Of a DNA stretch of 64,000 nucleotides, positions 40,352 to 49,814 are shown in pieces. The position numbers were made by a program, and so were the translations under genes. The notes under the pieces were generated by a model that ran no database searches, was not told where the DNA came from, and worked only from the letters and a program-made list of their open reading frames with translations. Origin of the DNA: Gemmata massiliana (lineage in GTDB: Bacteria > Planctomycetota > Planctomycetia > Gemmatales > Gemmataceae); NCBI RefSeq assembly GCF_901538265.1, contig NZ_LR593886.1:5353738-5417737 (forward strand). Reading direction: 5' to 3'. Position 1 is the stretch's first letter. Each line of letters starts with the position of its first letter.

Positions 40352-43015
40352 ATGATCCGCTGGTTTGGTTGCGGGCTAGCAGTCGCGGTAACGGCAGCGA
40401 GTGTGCTCGGACAGACTGCGGACGTCATCAGTGAGGGCATCGGCCTGCCCCAACTCCCGCAGTTAAATCCGTTTGGGGGTGTCGCCCAACAGCAGTTCGT
40501 GCCGGGCGGAATCATTCAAACTTGGGACGGTCCGATTCCCCCCGGCTTTCGCAGAAACGCGCGCCCGATTCGCCCGGTCATCGCACATTCCGGGCCACCG
40601 AAACTCGATCGCCACGGCGACCCGCTGCCGGTCGGTGCGGTCGCGCGGTTCGGGACCGTGCGCCTCCGCCACGGTGCGGAAGTTTCCGCGCTGGCCTTCA
40701 CGCGCGACGCGAAACTGCTCTGCACCGTCTCGAGCAGTGACGACAGTGTGAAGCTGTGGGACACCACTACGGGCAAGGAGGTCGCGCGCCTGGAGACCCG
40801 CGCCACGCTGGTCGGTTTGGCCAACAACGGGTCCGCGGTCCTCATCGAAGAGAACCGGTGCAAGGTCTGGGTCCACACTGCCACCGACGTCGTGCGCCAC
40901 CTGCCCGAGAAGACCCTACCCGAAGGTGCCAACCCGACCGCGCTCGCGGTGAACCCGAACAGCACCTCGTTCGCGGTCGCGGTGAACGGGAAGGTGCTCG
41001 TCATCGACATCCAGACCGGTAAAGCACTGTACGAACTGAAACTCCCCACCGTGCCCCCGGACAACAACCTCCGGCGCTTCGCACTTGCCGGTCAAAACGT
41101 ACAAGCGGAGCAACCGTATCAAGTGGTGAAGCTCCAGTACTCACCGGACGGCAAGTGGCTCGCGGGTAACGGGCAGCAGTCCGGGGTGTGGCTATGGGAT
41201 CTACGGACCGGTAAGCGCGTGCGCACGTACCGCTCGGAGATCGACTTCCCCGAGTACGCATTCTCCCCCGATGTGACGAAACTCGCGGTCACGGGGAGCC
41301 GGCTCCACCTGTACGCGCTCGACTCGGAGGAACCCGTCGAGGGGTTCAAGGAACCGGAGAACGCCCCGGCGGGCGGACTGCGGTTCAGCGCGGACGGCAA
41401 ACTTATCAACGTGGTGATACGAAACGGCACGGTACAACCCTACGACGCGGCCACGGGCGAAGCCAAGGCCGCAATCGAACCGTCGGACCCGAGATTGCAC
41501 CCACCGTTCGCGATCGCGATGGACGGGGCGATGGTGGCGGGCGTCGATATGAGCGGCGGCATCCGCCTGTGGAACTCGAAAACCGGCAAGGGTCCGGACG
41601 TGGACCGCGTACCGGGCATGTTCGACGCGAGTTTCAGTGCCGACGGTAAGACCGTAACCGCGCTCGACCAGGACAACAAGCTCCGCACGTTCGACGCGGC
41701 GACCGGCGCGCCGGGACCGGTAATCGACCTCGCACTCCCGGACGACGGTCTCCCCAAAACCTGGGCCGGGGCCTCGCGGCGTATCGCGATGTTTACCTCG
41801 AGTGGCGACGAGTTGGAGATTCAATTCATCGACGCGGACACCAAAAAGCAAATTTCCAAGTACACGGTCCCCGCGAGCAACGGGGTTCCCTTAATCCACC
41901 TCGCACAAGCCAATCGCGATCGAGCCGTGTTGTTCTGTCACCCCACGATCCAGATCATCAACCCGACGACCGGCAAAACGGTCCGCCGCATCGAGCAGCC
42001 CCAACAAGAAGGGCAGGTGCGCGGCGGGATCTCACCGGACGGGCGGGTGGTCGCGAGCACAACGAACCGCGGGATCACCGTCTGGGAAGTGGCCACCGGG
42101 AACAAACGGCTCTCGTTCGACGGGCTCCAGAGCACCTTTGTGATGGCGTTCAGCACGGATTCGCGACTCCTTGCGGCGAGTGACCTTACGGGCGTGATCG
42201 CCATCTGTGACCTGCGAACTGGCGCGCTGGTGCGCAAGCTCTCAACGATCAACGATTACGACGTCCCGTGGACCATGTGTTTTAGCCCGGACGGGAAGCG
42301 GTTGGTGGCCGGGTTCCGGGACGGGCACGTCGCCATTTGGGACGTGACTACCGGCGAGGTTCTCGCCCCCTTCGCGGGACACGATAGTACGATAAACAGC
42401 GCCGCGTTCGCCCCGGACGGGAAGCGGTTCGTGACAACAGCAGCCGACGGCACCGCGCTGGTGTGGGACGTCCCGGAAAAGCCACTGCGCACCGGGCCTA
42501 TTGAAGCTCCACTCACCGGCTTCGACGAAGCGTTCAAGCTGCTCGATTCGAGCGACGCGACACGCGCCCAGCGCGGTGTCGATTACCTCTACCAGCACCC
42601 AACGGAGGCGGTGAAACAGATCGAGAACCGTGTGCTCGTGCCCGCACCGATTCCGGCTACGAAACTCTCCCAACACATGATCGACCTGGAGAGCGACGAC
42701 TTCCGCACGCGCGAAAATGCGTCCAAGACGCTCGAAAAAGCCGGCGTCGATGCGGCTCCGTTGCTCCGCACGGCAATGGAAAAGTCCACGAACGCCGAGG
42801 TGCGCAAACTCGCGACCGAACTGGTCGGTAAGCTCGAATCTTCTCCCCCGAAAACGGACGACCTCAAAGCACTGCGTGCGGTCGAAGTGCTGGAAAACTT
42901 GCACACCCCCGAAGCGGTTGCGCTGTTGGAGAAGTGGGCACGCGGACCGACCGGGCGCTGCGCCACCACAGAGGCTACGGCCGCACTCGCGCGATTGAAG
43001 ACAAGCGGAAAGTAA
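40352..43015 (+). CDS. Exported WD40-repeat protein with a helical C-terminus
   Basis: The ATG at 40352 gives 887 aa with a signal peptide (MIRWFGCGLAVAVTAASVLG). WD40 blades run through about 95-720, for example HGAEVSALAFTRDAKLLCTV, DDSVKLWDTTTGK, LQYSPDGKWLAGNGQQSGVW and INSAAFAPDGKRFVTTAADG with TALVWDV. The C-terminal 160 residues are helical and HEAT-like (MIDLESDDFRTRENASKTLE, VRKLATELVGKLESS). Such proteins are abundant in Gemmata-like species. No enzymatic motif is seen. A protein scaffold at the envelope is likely. Confidence 0.82.
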   Translation: MIRWFGCGLAVAVTAASVLGQTADVISEGIGLPQLPQLNPFGGVAQQQFVPGGIIQTWDGPIPPGFRRNARPIRPVIAHSGPPKLDRHGDPLPVGAVARFGTVRLRHGAEVSALAFTRDAKLLCTVSSSDDSVKLWDTTTGKEVARLETRATLVGLANNGSAVLIEENRCKVWVHTATDVVRHLPEKTLPEGANPTALAVNPNSTSFAVAVNGKVLVIDIQTGKALYELKLPTVPPDNNLRRFALAGQNVQAEQPYQVVKLQYSPDGKWLAGNGQQSGVWLWDLRTGKRVRTYRSEIDFPEYAFSPDVTKLAVTGSRLHLYALDSEEPVEGFKEPENAPAGGLRFSADGKLINVVIRNGTVQPYDAATGEAKAAIEPSDPRLHPPFAIAMDGAMVAGVDMSGGIRLWNSKTGKGPDVDRVPGMFDASFSADGKTVTALDQDNKLRTFDAATGAPGPVIDLALPDDGLPKTWAGASRRIAMFTSSGDELEIQFIDADTKKQISKYTVPASNGVPLIHLAQANRDRAVLFCHPTIQIINPTTGKTVRRIEQPQQEGQVRGGISPDGRVVASTTNRGITVWEVATGNKRLSFDGLQSTFVMAFSTDSRLLAASDLTGVIAICDLRTGALVRKLSTINDYDVPWTMCFSPDGKRLVAGFRDGHVAIWDVTTGEVLAPFAGHDSTINSAAFAPDGKRFVTTAADGTALVWDVPEKPLRTGPIEAPLTGFDEAFKLLDSSDATRAQRGVDYLYQHPTEAVKQIENRVLVPAPIPATKLSQHMIDLESDDFRTRENASKTLEKAGVDAAPLLRTAMEKSTNAEVRKLATELVGKLESSPPKTDDLKALRAVEVLENLHTPEAVALLEKWARGPTGRCATTEATAALARLKTSGK

Positions 43016-43122
43016 CGCCGCGTGTTCTCTTTCGTCGGGGAGCACGTCCGAGCGATACGATACCCTTGTAAAGCCCCGATTACTGCCGCTCCTAAACGAC
43101 GGCAGCCCCGCGGAGTAGCCCT

Positions 43123-45048
43123 TTGGCTCGACAAACTCTCCTCGCTCTCGGCGCGTGTTTCGTTCTAACAATGGGCACGGTGACCGCAGCACCGACAGAT
43201 GTCGCGGACGTGTTTCCGCCGAACACGCTCGCGTATGCGGAGCTGCATAATCCCGCGGAACTCGGCCCGCAATTGGCCGCGATCTTCAAAGGCACGCCGC
43301 TGGAAGACAGCATCCCGTTCATTCACAGCAAAAAAGATGGGGCCAAAACGCTCGCGGAACTCAAAGCAAAACAAGAGCTCGCGCAACTCGCGCTGTTAAT
43401 GTCGCCCGAGGTACTCGGCGAGTTCCGCAAGCTCGGTGGGGTCGCGGTCGGGCTGGTCGGCTTTAACGAACGCGGCGATCCCGAATTGGCGGTCGCGGTT
43501 CTGACGGGAGACAGCGCCGCGGCCGGACTCGCCGCGCGCGCGTTCGTCACCACGAGCCAGGATCTCCGGCGCGTGGGTGAAGTCGGAAAGGTGCCCACGT
43601 TTCAGCACCGCACACCGGTCACCACCTACGACCCGAGTGGCAATCCGAAGCTCGCGACCGACAAACTGATGGAGGGAACATACGAACCGACGTTCGCGTA
43701 TGTTCCGGGGCTGTTCGTCGCGGGCACGAGCAAAACCGCGATCGCACCGATCATCGCGCGGTTCCGCGGGGACGAGAAGGATTCGCTCCGCGCGACCGAG
43801 GGCTTTAAGACCAGCGCGCCGACGTACCGCAAGCCGGGCCTGTTCTTCTACGCCAATACCCCGGAACTCTTCACAAAACTGGACGCGGCCGCGCGCCTCC
43901 GCGGCGCACCGATGGACCTCGGTTTCTTCGCGTGGCTCAAGCTCGTCACCAACCCGAAGGCTCTGAAAACTGTGGCCGGGTGCGTACAGTTCCGCGACGG
44001 TGGGACGTCACTTGTGGTCGGCACGCGATTCGACCCCGCACAGAAAAGCCCGTTACTTGATGCCTTCTCCGGTCCAGCGGTGAAGGTCGATGTACTGCAC
44101 CACGCCCGCAAACCCGCGTCGTTCGCCGCGACAATGAATCTACCCGAAAAGGACCGTGCGACGGCCGTACTCAGCCTGTTGGACGCGCTCGTGAAGGGGA
44201 GCGGCGAACTCGGCCGCTTGCCGAGCGACGTGGTGAAAGACCTCGACGCGAAGTACAAGATGTCAGTGAGTGACGCGCTCCTCTCGAAAGTACGCGCAGT
44301 CACCGTAATCGTGCCCACGAAACAAGACCTGGCGAAGGGGGCGAAGCCGATCCCGATGTTCGTGGTCCACGCAGAGGACGCGACCGCAGCGGCCGAACTG
44401 GAAGCGTTCGTTCCGAAGTTAGTTGCGGAAATCGCGGGAGATAAGGACGCGGCGCAACCTTCGACCGAAACGATGAGAGACGTGAAGGTACTCTCGCTCG
44501 CGGGCACCGGTTTACCGTGGAAGGCCGCGGTCCACTACGCGCGTAAGGACTCGGTACTGGTTTGGGGCCTGGACCGGAAACTCGTGGCCGCAGCTACCGC
44601 ACCCGACGCCGCGAACTCGGTCGCGAGCAACAATAAAGAAGCGACGTTCCCCTCCGGCGCGCTCGCACTCGTCGGCACCCTCCACGTCGGCGATCTCGTC
44701 GCGTCGTTCGAGACGAAGCCCGTTGCCGGTGGCCCCGTGCGCCCGGTCGAACCACTCCGACTGCCCCCCGGGGGTGGCAACGTACCCGCTCACGAGGCCC
44801 TTCAGAAAGACGTGGAAAAGGCCCGTGCCGCGTTCCAGACCGCACTGAGCGAATTGCCGCCCGCGCTCCTGACCGCGCAGCGCACCGGCGACGAGCTCCG
44901 GTTCGAGTTGTTCCAGCCAAAGGTCCAGAACGACGGGCTGACTCCGCTCATTAGCGCGGGAATGGACTGGTTCGACAAGCTGATGGGCCTGCGAGACCCG
45001 AACCAGATGAACTCCGGTTACTATCCTCCGCGTCGGTTCCCGCGGTGA
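43123..45048 (+). CDS. Exported planctomycete protein (DUF3352-like)
   Basis: This 641-aa protein appears to start at TTG 43123, which gives a good signal peptide (LLALGACFVLTMGTVTAAPT). The mature part (VFPPNTLAYAELHNPAELGP, LGRLPSDVVKDLDAKYKMSV, PALLTAQRTGDELRFELFQP) resembles exported proteins of the DUF3352 kind found in planctomycetes. It lacks a catalytic signature. It follows the WD40 gene by 107 bp in the same direction. Confidence 0.6.
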   Translation: MARQTLLALGACFVLTMGTVTAAPTDVADVFPPNTLAYAELHNPAELGPQLAAIFKGTPLEDSIPFIHSKKDGAKTLAELKAKQELAQLALLMSPEVLGEFRKLGGVAVGLVGFNERGDPELAVAVLTGDSAAAGLAARAFVTTSQDLRRVGEVGKVPTFQHRTPVTTYDPSGNPKLATDKLMEGTYEPTFAYVPGLFVAGTSKTAIAPIIARFRGDEKDSLRATEGFKTSAPTYRKPGLFFYANTPELFTKLDAAARLRGAPMDLGFFAWLKLVTNPKALKTVAGCVQFRDGGTSLVVGTRFDPAQKSPLLDAFSGPAVKVDVLHHARKPASFAATMNLPEKDRATAVLSLLDALVKGSGELGRLPSDVVKDLDAKYKMSVSDALLSKVRAVTVIVPTKQDLAKGAKPIPMFVVHAEDATAAAELEAFVPKLVAEIAGDKDAAQPSTETMRDVKVLSLAGTGLPWKAAVHYARKDSVLVWGLDRKLVAAATAPDAANSVASNNKEATFPSGALALVGTLHVGDLVASFETKPVAGGPVRPVEPLRLPPGGGNVPAHEALQKDVEKARAAFQTALSELPPALLTAQRTGDELRFELFQPKVQNDGLTPLISAGMDWFDKLMGLRDPNQMNSGYYPPRRFPR

Positions 45049-45110
45049 GGTTCAAAAATAGACCGGGGCTGCCGCACGGACGGCAGCCCCGAAGCGGCAA
45101 CACAGCGCGA

Positions 45111-45845
45111 TCACCAGTACATCTGCACGGTCGGCTTGATGACCAGTTCCGGGATCGACACGCGGGCCGGAAGGCTCGCGACGAACAGCACGGCTTCGGC
45201 CACGTCCTCGGGCTTCAGAATGACGGCCCGCTGTTCCTCGCTGACCGGTTTGGGGCGTGCAGCGAGGATCGGTGTGTCGATCTCCCCGGGGTAAATGTTG
45301 CTCACGCGCACGCCACTGTCTTTTTCTTCGTTGGAGAGAACGAGGCCCAGTCCCCCCATCGCGAACTTGGCCGCAACGTATGCCGCACCGCCCAGGGGGT
45401 TCGCCCGCTTCCCGGCGACGCTAACAACGTTCACGATCACCCCGTCCTTGCGGTCGAACATTTGCGGCAAAACGGCCTTCGTGCAGTAAAACGCGCCGTC
45501 GAGGTTGGTACGAATCATCATGTCCCACGCCTCGGGCGTGAGTTCCCGCAGGGTGCGGTCCTTGATGTTCGTGCCCGCATTGTTCACCAGAATGTCTACC
45601 CGGCCGAACGTCTTAGTGGCGAAATCGATGAGTGCCTGGCACTGTTCGGCTTTGGTTACGTCCGTGGGGAGGGTGCGGAGGGAATCACCGGCGTTCAGTT
45701 CCTTCGCTACCGCCGCGAGTTTAGCGCCGTCGCGCCCTGCGATCACGACCTTCGCCCCTTCTTTGAGGAAAAGCGCGGCCGCCGACTTGCCCACGCCGGA
45801 CCCGCCGCCCGTAACCACGGCGACCTTGTTGGCCAATTTGCTCAT
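45111..45845 (-). CDS. Short-chain dehydrogenase/reductase
   Basis: This 244-aa protein (start at the ATG of MSKLANK; the frame is open upstream) has the NAD(P) motif TGGGSGVGK, NNAGT, the catalytic Ser in VNVVSVAGKR, and YVAAK. It should oxidise or reduce a small alcohol or carbonyl. It runs opposite to prfB, from a shared 142-bp gap. A short hairpin (GGGGCTGCCG/CGGCAGCCCC, about 45065-45090) between its end and the previous gene may end both transcripts. Confidence 0.9.
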   Translation of the reverse strand: MSKLANKVAVVTGGGSGVGKSAAALFLKEGAKVVIAGRDGAKLAAVAKELNAGDSLRTLPTDVTKAEQCQALIDFATKTFGRVDILVNNAGTNIKDRTLRELTPEAWDMMIRTNLDGAFYCTKAVLPQMFDRKDGVIVNVVSVAGKRANPLGGAAYVAAKFAMGGLGLVLSNEEKDSGVRVSNIYPGEIDTPILAARPKPVSEEQRAVILKPEDVAEAVLFVASLPARVSIPELVIKPTVQMYW

Positions 45846-45987
45846 TGTGTGCGCCTGAATTTGGAGGGGTTCCGCGTCGTCACCACCGGGCAACACGTCT
45901 TGCTCTTCTGGCTCTGAACCCTCTTCGATATGCTACTGTCTAACTTCACGTGTGGCCGTGTGGCCGCACCTTCCGAAGGGTAATGCG

Positions 45988-47113
45988 ATGAACCCGGACC
46001 TGCGCCGCCGAACCGACGAGCTCTGCACCCGCCTCACCCAGCTACGGGACTCTCTTTGACGTGCGCGGTAAAACCGCCGCGCGCGACCAACTGGAAGCGA
46101 AGCAGGCCGAAGGCGACTTCTGGAACAACCAGGAGAAAGCCAAGGGGGTTATCTCGCAACTGAAGGTGCTGAACTCGCTGCTGAAGCCCTACGAGGAACT
46201 CTCGGCTGCCGCCAACGACATCACCGCGATGGCCGAACTCGCGGACGAGGACTCGGCGTTCGAGGCCGAACTCGAACCCGCGCTGGTGAAGGCCGAGCAC
46301 CAGTACGAAGCGTTCGAGCTCCAAGCGATGATGAGCGGCAAGCACGACTCGTGCTCGGCGGTCGTCTCGATCAAGCCCGGCGCCGGCGGCACCGATGCGT
46401 GCGACTGGGCGAACATCATGTTCCGCGCCTATCAGCGCTGGGCCGCGAACCACGGGTTCGACATCCCGAAGGACGAGATCGACATCGAACCGAACCTCGA
46501 AGCCGGGGTTCAGAGCGTTTCGTTCAAGATCGTCGGCCCCTACGCCTACGGGTACATGCAGTCCGAGATCGGCGTCCACCGGTTGGTGCGCATCAGCCCG
46601 TTCGGGGGCGGTGACACCCGCCAGACCTCGTTCGCGGCCGTGGACGTACTGCCCGAACTGCCCGACGACATCGAAATCGTCGTCAAGGACACGGACTACG
46701 AGATCCAGACGTTCTGCACCGGCGGCCCCGGCGGTCAGCACCAAAACAAGACGCAGTCCGGCGTGCGGCTGATTCACAAATCGGGGGTCCGGGCCGAGAG
46801 CCGCGTCGATAAGAGCCAGCACAAGAACAAGGACAACGCGCTCAAGTTGCTCAAGGCGCGGCTCTACGCGATCGAGGAGCAGAAGCGCATCGGGGACGCG
46901 GTGAAGAGCTACGACGCGAAGGGCGAAATCGCGTTCGGCTCGCAGATCCGTAGTTACGTCATGCAGCCGTACACGCTCGTGCGCGAAGAGCGCGACGGCA
47001 TTGATGTGAAAACTCCTGCCGTCAACGACGTACTCGACGGCGACTTCGATCAGTTCATGCACGCCTACTTGCGCCACAAGACGGCCCGCGCGAACAAGAC
47101 GAAATCGAAGTAA
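45988..47113 (+). CDS. prfB: Peptide chain release factor 2 with +1 programmed frameshift
   Basis: Translation from ATG 45988 gives 23 codons (ending LRDSL), then CTT TGA C at 46054-46060. The ribosome skips T 46057 and continues DVRGKTAARDQLEAKQAEGD in the main frame, for about 374 aa. This is the known RF2 autoregulation: low RF2 slows reading of UGA and favours the shift. The upstream SD-like stimulator is weak (CGGGA). RF2 features: SPF motif in VRISPFGGGD and GGQ in TGGPGGQHQN (residues about 248-250). It reads UGA/UAA stops. Confidence 0.95.
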
Positions 47114-47116
47114 CAT

Positions 47117-47199
47117 ATGGCGAACGGCCGGTGTTAGCGGGCCGGTAAACTCGTAAACTCGAATGTTTCACCGGCCGGCTAACACCGGCCGTTCGCCAT
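47117..47199. repeat. 30-bp inverted repeat (REP-like palindrome)
   Basis: The 30-base arms 47117-47146 and 47170-47199 are inverted copies with one mismatch, around a 23-base A/T-richer loop. The left arm begins ATGGCGAACGGCC and contains GGTGTTAGC. It fills the gap between prfB and tsaE. The tsaE start codon overlaps the last bases of the right arm. It has the form of a repetitive extragenic palindrome. Confidence 0.85.
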
Positions 47200-47659
47200 G
47201 ACTCACACCATCAGCATCGCCGATCTCGCAGCAACGGAAGCCTTCGGGCGCCGGCTCGGCGCGCTGTTGTTTCCCGGTGCAGTGATTGCCTTAATCGGCC
47301 AACTCGGAGCGGGGAAAACGCACCTCACGCGTGCCATCGCCGAGGGGCTGAACGTAAAGAACCCGGCCGTGGTGAATAGCCCCACGTTCGTGCTCATCCA
47401 GGAGTATCTCGCACGTCTGCCCATCTACCACTTCGACGCCTACCGCCTGAGCGGACCGAGAGAGTTTGCGGAACTGGGCACCGACGAATACTTCGGCGGT
47501 GATGGCGTTTGCATCGTCGAGTGGGCCGATAAGGTGGCCGCGGCTTTTCCCGTCGACCATCTGCGCATCGAAATTGAAATCGTCGATACAGATCGCCGGC
47601 GGTTCCAGATTCAGGCCACGGGCGAAACTTATCGCGACCTGCTCAAACAGCTCGATTAG
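47198..47659 (+). CDS. tsaE: tRNA t6A biosynthesis ATPase TsaE
   Basis: This 153-aa protein has Walker A GQLGAGKT (34-41), the family motifs NSPTFVLIQEY and YHFDAYRL, and IVEWADKV. It powers threonylcarbamoyl-adenosine formation at A37 of ANN-reading tRNAs with TsaB/D. The ATG overlaps the right arm of the upstream palindrome, so its initiation region can fold into the hairpin. No separate Shine-Dalgarno is visible. Confidence 0.93.
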   Translation: MTHTISIADLAATEAFGRRLGALLFPGAVIALIGQLGAGKTHLTRAIAEGLNVKNPAVVNSPTFVLIQEYLARLPIYHFDAYRLSGPREFAELGTDEYFGGDGVCIVEWADKVAAAFPVDHLRIEIEIVDTDRRRFQIQATGETYRDLLKQLD

Positions 47660-47747
47660 AACACTTCACCTCGCTCTGATCGCGTTGCACTTCCGGCATT
47701 TGCATCACATTGTTGAATGCGAAACTCCGTTCCGACGGGCGCCGGGG

Positions 47748-49349
47748 ATGGGAAGAATGTCCACAACAATTCGCAGCGACCGACACGCCACGCCGGACGG
47801 TGCTGGTGTGAATCGGTGCGCGCTTCCCGAAGCGGCCGGATTCTCGTTCCTCCGTGCCCCTGCCCTGCCCGGCGAACTCGGGCGACTCGGCAACTACCGC
47901 GTGTTCCGGCTCATCGGTTCCGGTGGCATGGGCAAGGTGTTCTTCGCCGAAGACATGACACTGCAGCGCGACGTGGCGCTCAAAGTGATGTGTCTGCCGC
48001 CCGGCGAGGACGTGGGGAGTTGGTGGGAACGGTTCCTGCGCGAGGCCCGGGCGCTGGCCGCGATCAAGCACCCCAACCTCGTGACCGTGTACCAGACCGG
48101 CGAAGATCGCGGCACGATGTTCTTGGCGATGGAGTTACTCAAGGGCGAATCGCTGGAAACGCGGCTCCGTAACAAAACGCCCCTCGGACTCGATGAACTC
48201 CTCCGAATCGCCGAAGAAACCGCAACCGGGTTAAGTGCGATTCACGAACACGGGCTGATTCACCGCGACATTAAACCGGGCAACATCTGGCTCGAAACCG
48301 AAACGCGCGAAAACACTACGGACCCAGCTTCGTCCTCCCTCGCCCGAGTAAAGATCCTCGATTTTGGTTTGGTCCGCGACGTCAACGAAGACACACACCT
48401 GACCGAAGCCGGGGCCGTTGTGGGTACGCCGGCGTACATGTCCCCGGAACAGGTACGCGGGTGGGCACTCGACCAGCGCACGGACCTGTTCAGCTTCGGG
48501 TGCGTTCTCTATGCGATGGCTACGGGACACCAACCCTTCGCGGCCATCAACCCGATCGCACAGGCCGCGGCACTGGTCGCTGATACTCCGTCCCGCGTGC
48601 GCAAGCTGAACCCTGACATTCCCGAACCGCTCTCGAACCTGATTGCCGAATTGCTGTCGAAGAACCCCTCCGACCGTCCCGCTACAGCGGCGGCTGTGGT
48701 CAAGCGCCTCCAGGATATTCGTGACGGCTTTGATCGCGACTCCGACACCGAGATAATGGAAGCAGCCCGGCGTTCGTTCTGGCGCCGGCACCGGACCGTA
48801 CTCGCTCTCGTCGCGTGCGTGTGGTTCGTCGCGACCGGGGTGATAGTCGGCGCTGCACTGACACGCGACCGTGGGAAAACAGCCACACCTACTAACACAC
48901 CCGTCGCGAAAGAAACGGTCCCGCGGTTCATCTCGGAACTGCCCGTGTTGGACTACTATGAGTTTCCGCCCCCGGGTCACCTCCCGCCGCATGTCGACGG
49001 CAAGGTGCGCGTCCGCGGCGTTCTGTCACCGCACGGAGTGTTCATGCACGGCGCCCCTTCGTTCGGCCAACAGATGTTTACCTCGTATTCGCTCGATAAA
49101 AAGTACACACGATTCCAGTCCGAGGTCGCGATGACCGACTCCTCGGACGAATGGGGCGGGCCGCTCGTGTTCGTCGTGACCGCCGACGGCAAGGAGATCT
49201 GGCACTCGAACGTTATGGGCGTTGGTACGCAGAAAGAAGCTTGCGACCTGGACGTTCGTGGGGTCAGCGTACTCACCCTCGGGTTGCGCACGGCCGGCAA
49301 TCACAGAGGCGCTCACGGGGGCTGGATCGAACCGCGTTTAGTGAAATGA
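47748..49349 (+). CDS. Serine/threonine protein kinase with transmembrane helix and NPCBM domain
   Basis: From ATG 47748 (or 47757) this is about 533 aa. Kinase domain (about 48-310): GSGGMGKV (glycine loop), VALKVM with Lys79, IHRDIKPGN (catalytic), ILDFGLVRD, GTPAYMSPEQVRG and DLFSFGCVLYAMATGHQP. One transmembrane helix (VLALVACVWFVATGVIVGAA, about 350-370). The exposed C-terminal domain (about 400-533; PVLDYYEFPPPG, KVRVRGVLSPHGVFMHG, WHSNVM) fits the NPCBM/NEW2 fold that binds carbohydrate. It may sense sugars or envelope material and signal inside the cell. Confidence 0.88.
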   Translation: MGRMSTTIRSDRHATPDGAGVNRCALPEAAGFSFLRAPALPGELGRLGNYRVFRLIGSGGMGKVFFAEDMTLQRDVALKVMCLPPGEDVGSWWERFLREARALAAIKHPNLVTVYQTGEDRGTMFLAMELLKGESLETRLRNKTPLGLDELLRIAEETATGLSAIHEHGLIHRDIKPGNIWLETETRENTTDPASSSLARVKILDFGLVRDVNEDTHLTEAGAVVGTPAYMSPEQVRGWALDQRTDLFSFGCVLYAMATGHQPFAAINPIAQAAALVADTPSRVRKLNPDIPEPLSNLIAELLSKNPSDRPATAAAVVKRLQDIRDGFDRDSDTEIMEAARRSFWRRHRTVLALVACVWFVATGVIVGAALTRDRGKTATPTNTPVAKETVPRFISELPVLDYYEFPPPGHLPPHVDGKVRVRGVLSPHGVFMHGAPSFGQQMFTSYSLDKKYTRFQSEVAMTDSSDEWGGPLVFVVTADGKEIWHSNVMGVGTQKEACDLDVRGVSVLTLGLRTAGNHRGAHGGWIEPRLVK

Positions 49350-49360
49350 GTGGCGTGGCG

Positions 49361-49618
49361 CTATTGGTCACAACGACGCTTGGGCCGCGAGTACCCCAAA
49401 ACCAAAATCGCGCCCACGATCACAATCGCCAACGTTGGAAAATTAGAGAGAAAGAGTTCGCCCACATCACGCCAAGTAATGTCTTCTGCCTCCGCACGCA
49501 TCAACAGCAACCCAATCCAAACGGGTTTAATTCCCCCACCAATCACTAAAGCCCAACCGAGTACGGCACCGTATGCGGGAAGGGACAGACGGCGTTCGTA
49601 AGTGTGTAAACGGCGCAT
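49361..49618 (-). CDS. Small two-span membrane protein
   Basis: The 85-aa reading from the ATG at 49618 has an AAGGCG Shine-Dalgarno about 9 nt upstream; longer starts are possible. Two hydrophobic segments (LPAYGAVLGWALVIGGG and FPTLAIVIVGAILVLG) flank a short polar loop. Convergent with the kinase gene. Function unknown. Confidence 0.5.
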   Translation of the reverse strand: MRRLHTYERRLSLPAYGAVLGWALVIGGGIKPVWIGLLLMRAEAEDITWRDVGELFLSNFPTLAIVIVGAILVLGYSRPKRRCDQ

Positions 49619-49814
49619 CGAGTATCGCCTTATTGTGGCTGTGATCACATCCCGTGATGCGGACGACCACGAATATCGCTTCATGTTATGATCCACAAGT
49701 TCAACTCAGACACTACCTACCGTTCCGCTGCTTGATTCCGACGCGAAGGGCTGCTAGCCTACGAAATTGAGGCGCAACCCATCGACCCGCCGCCACTTGC
49801 TGCCGGAACCGGCT

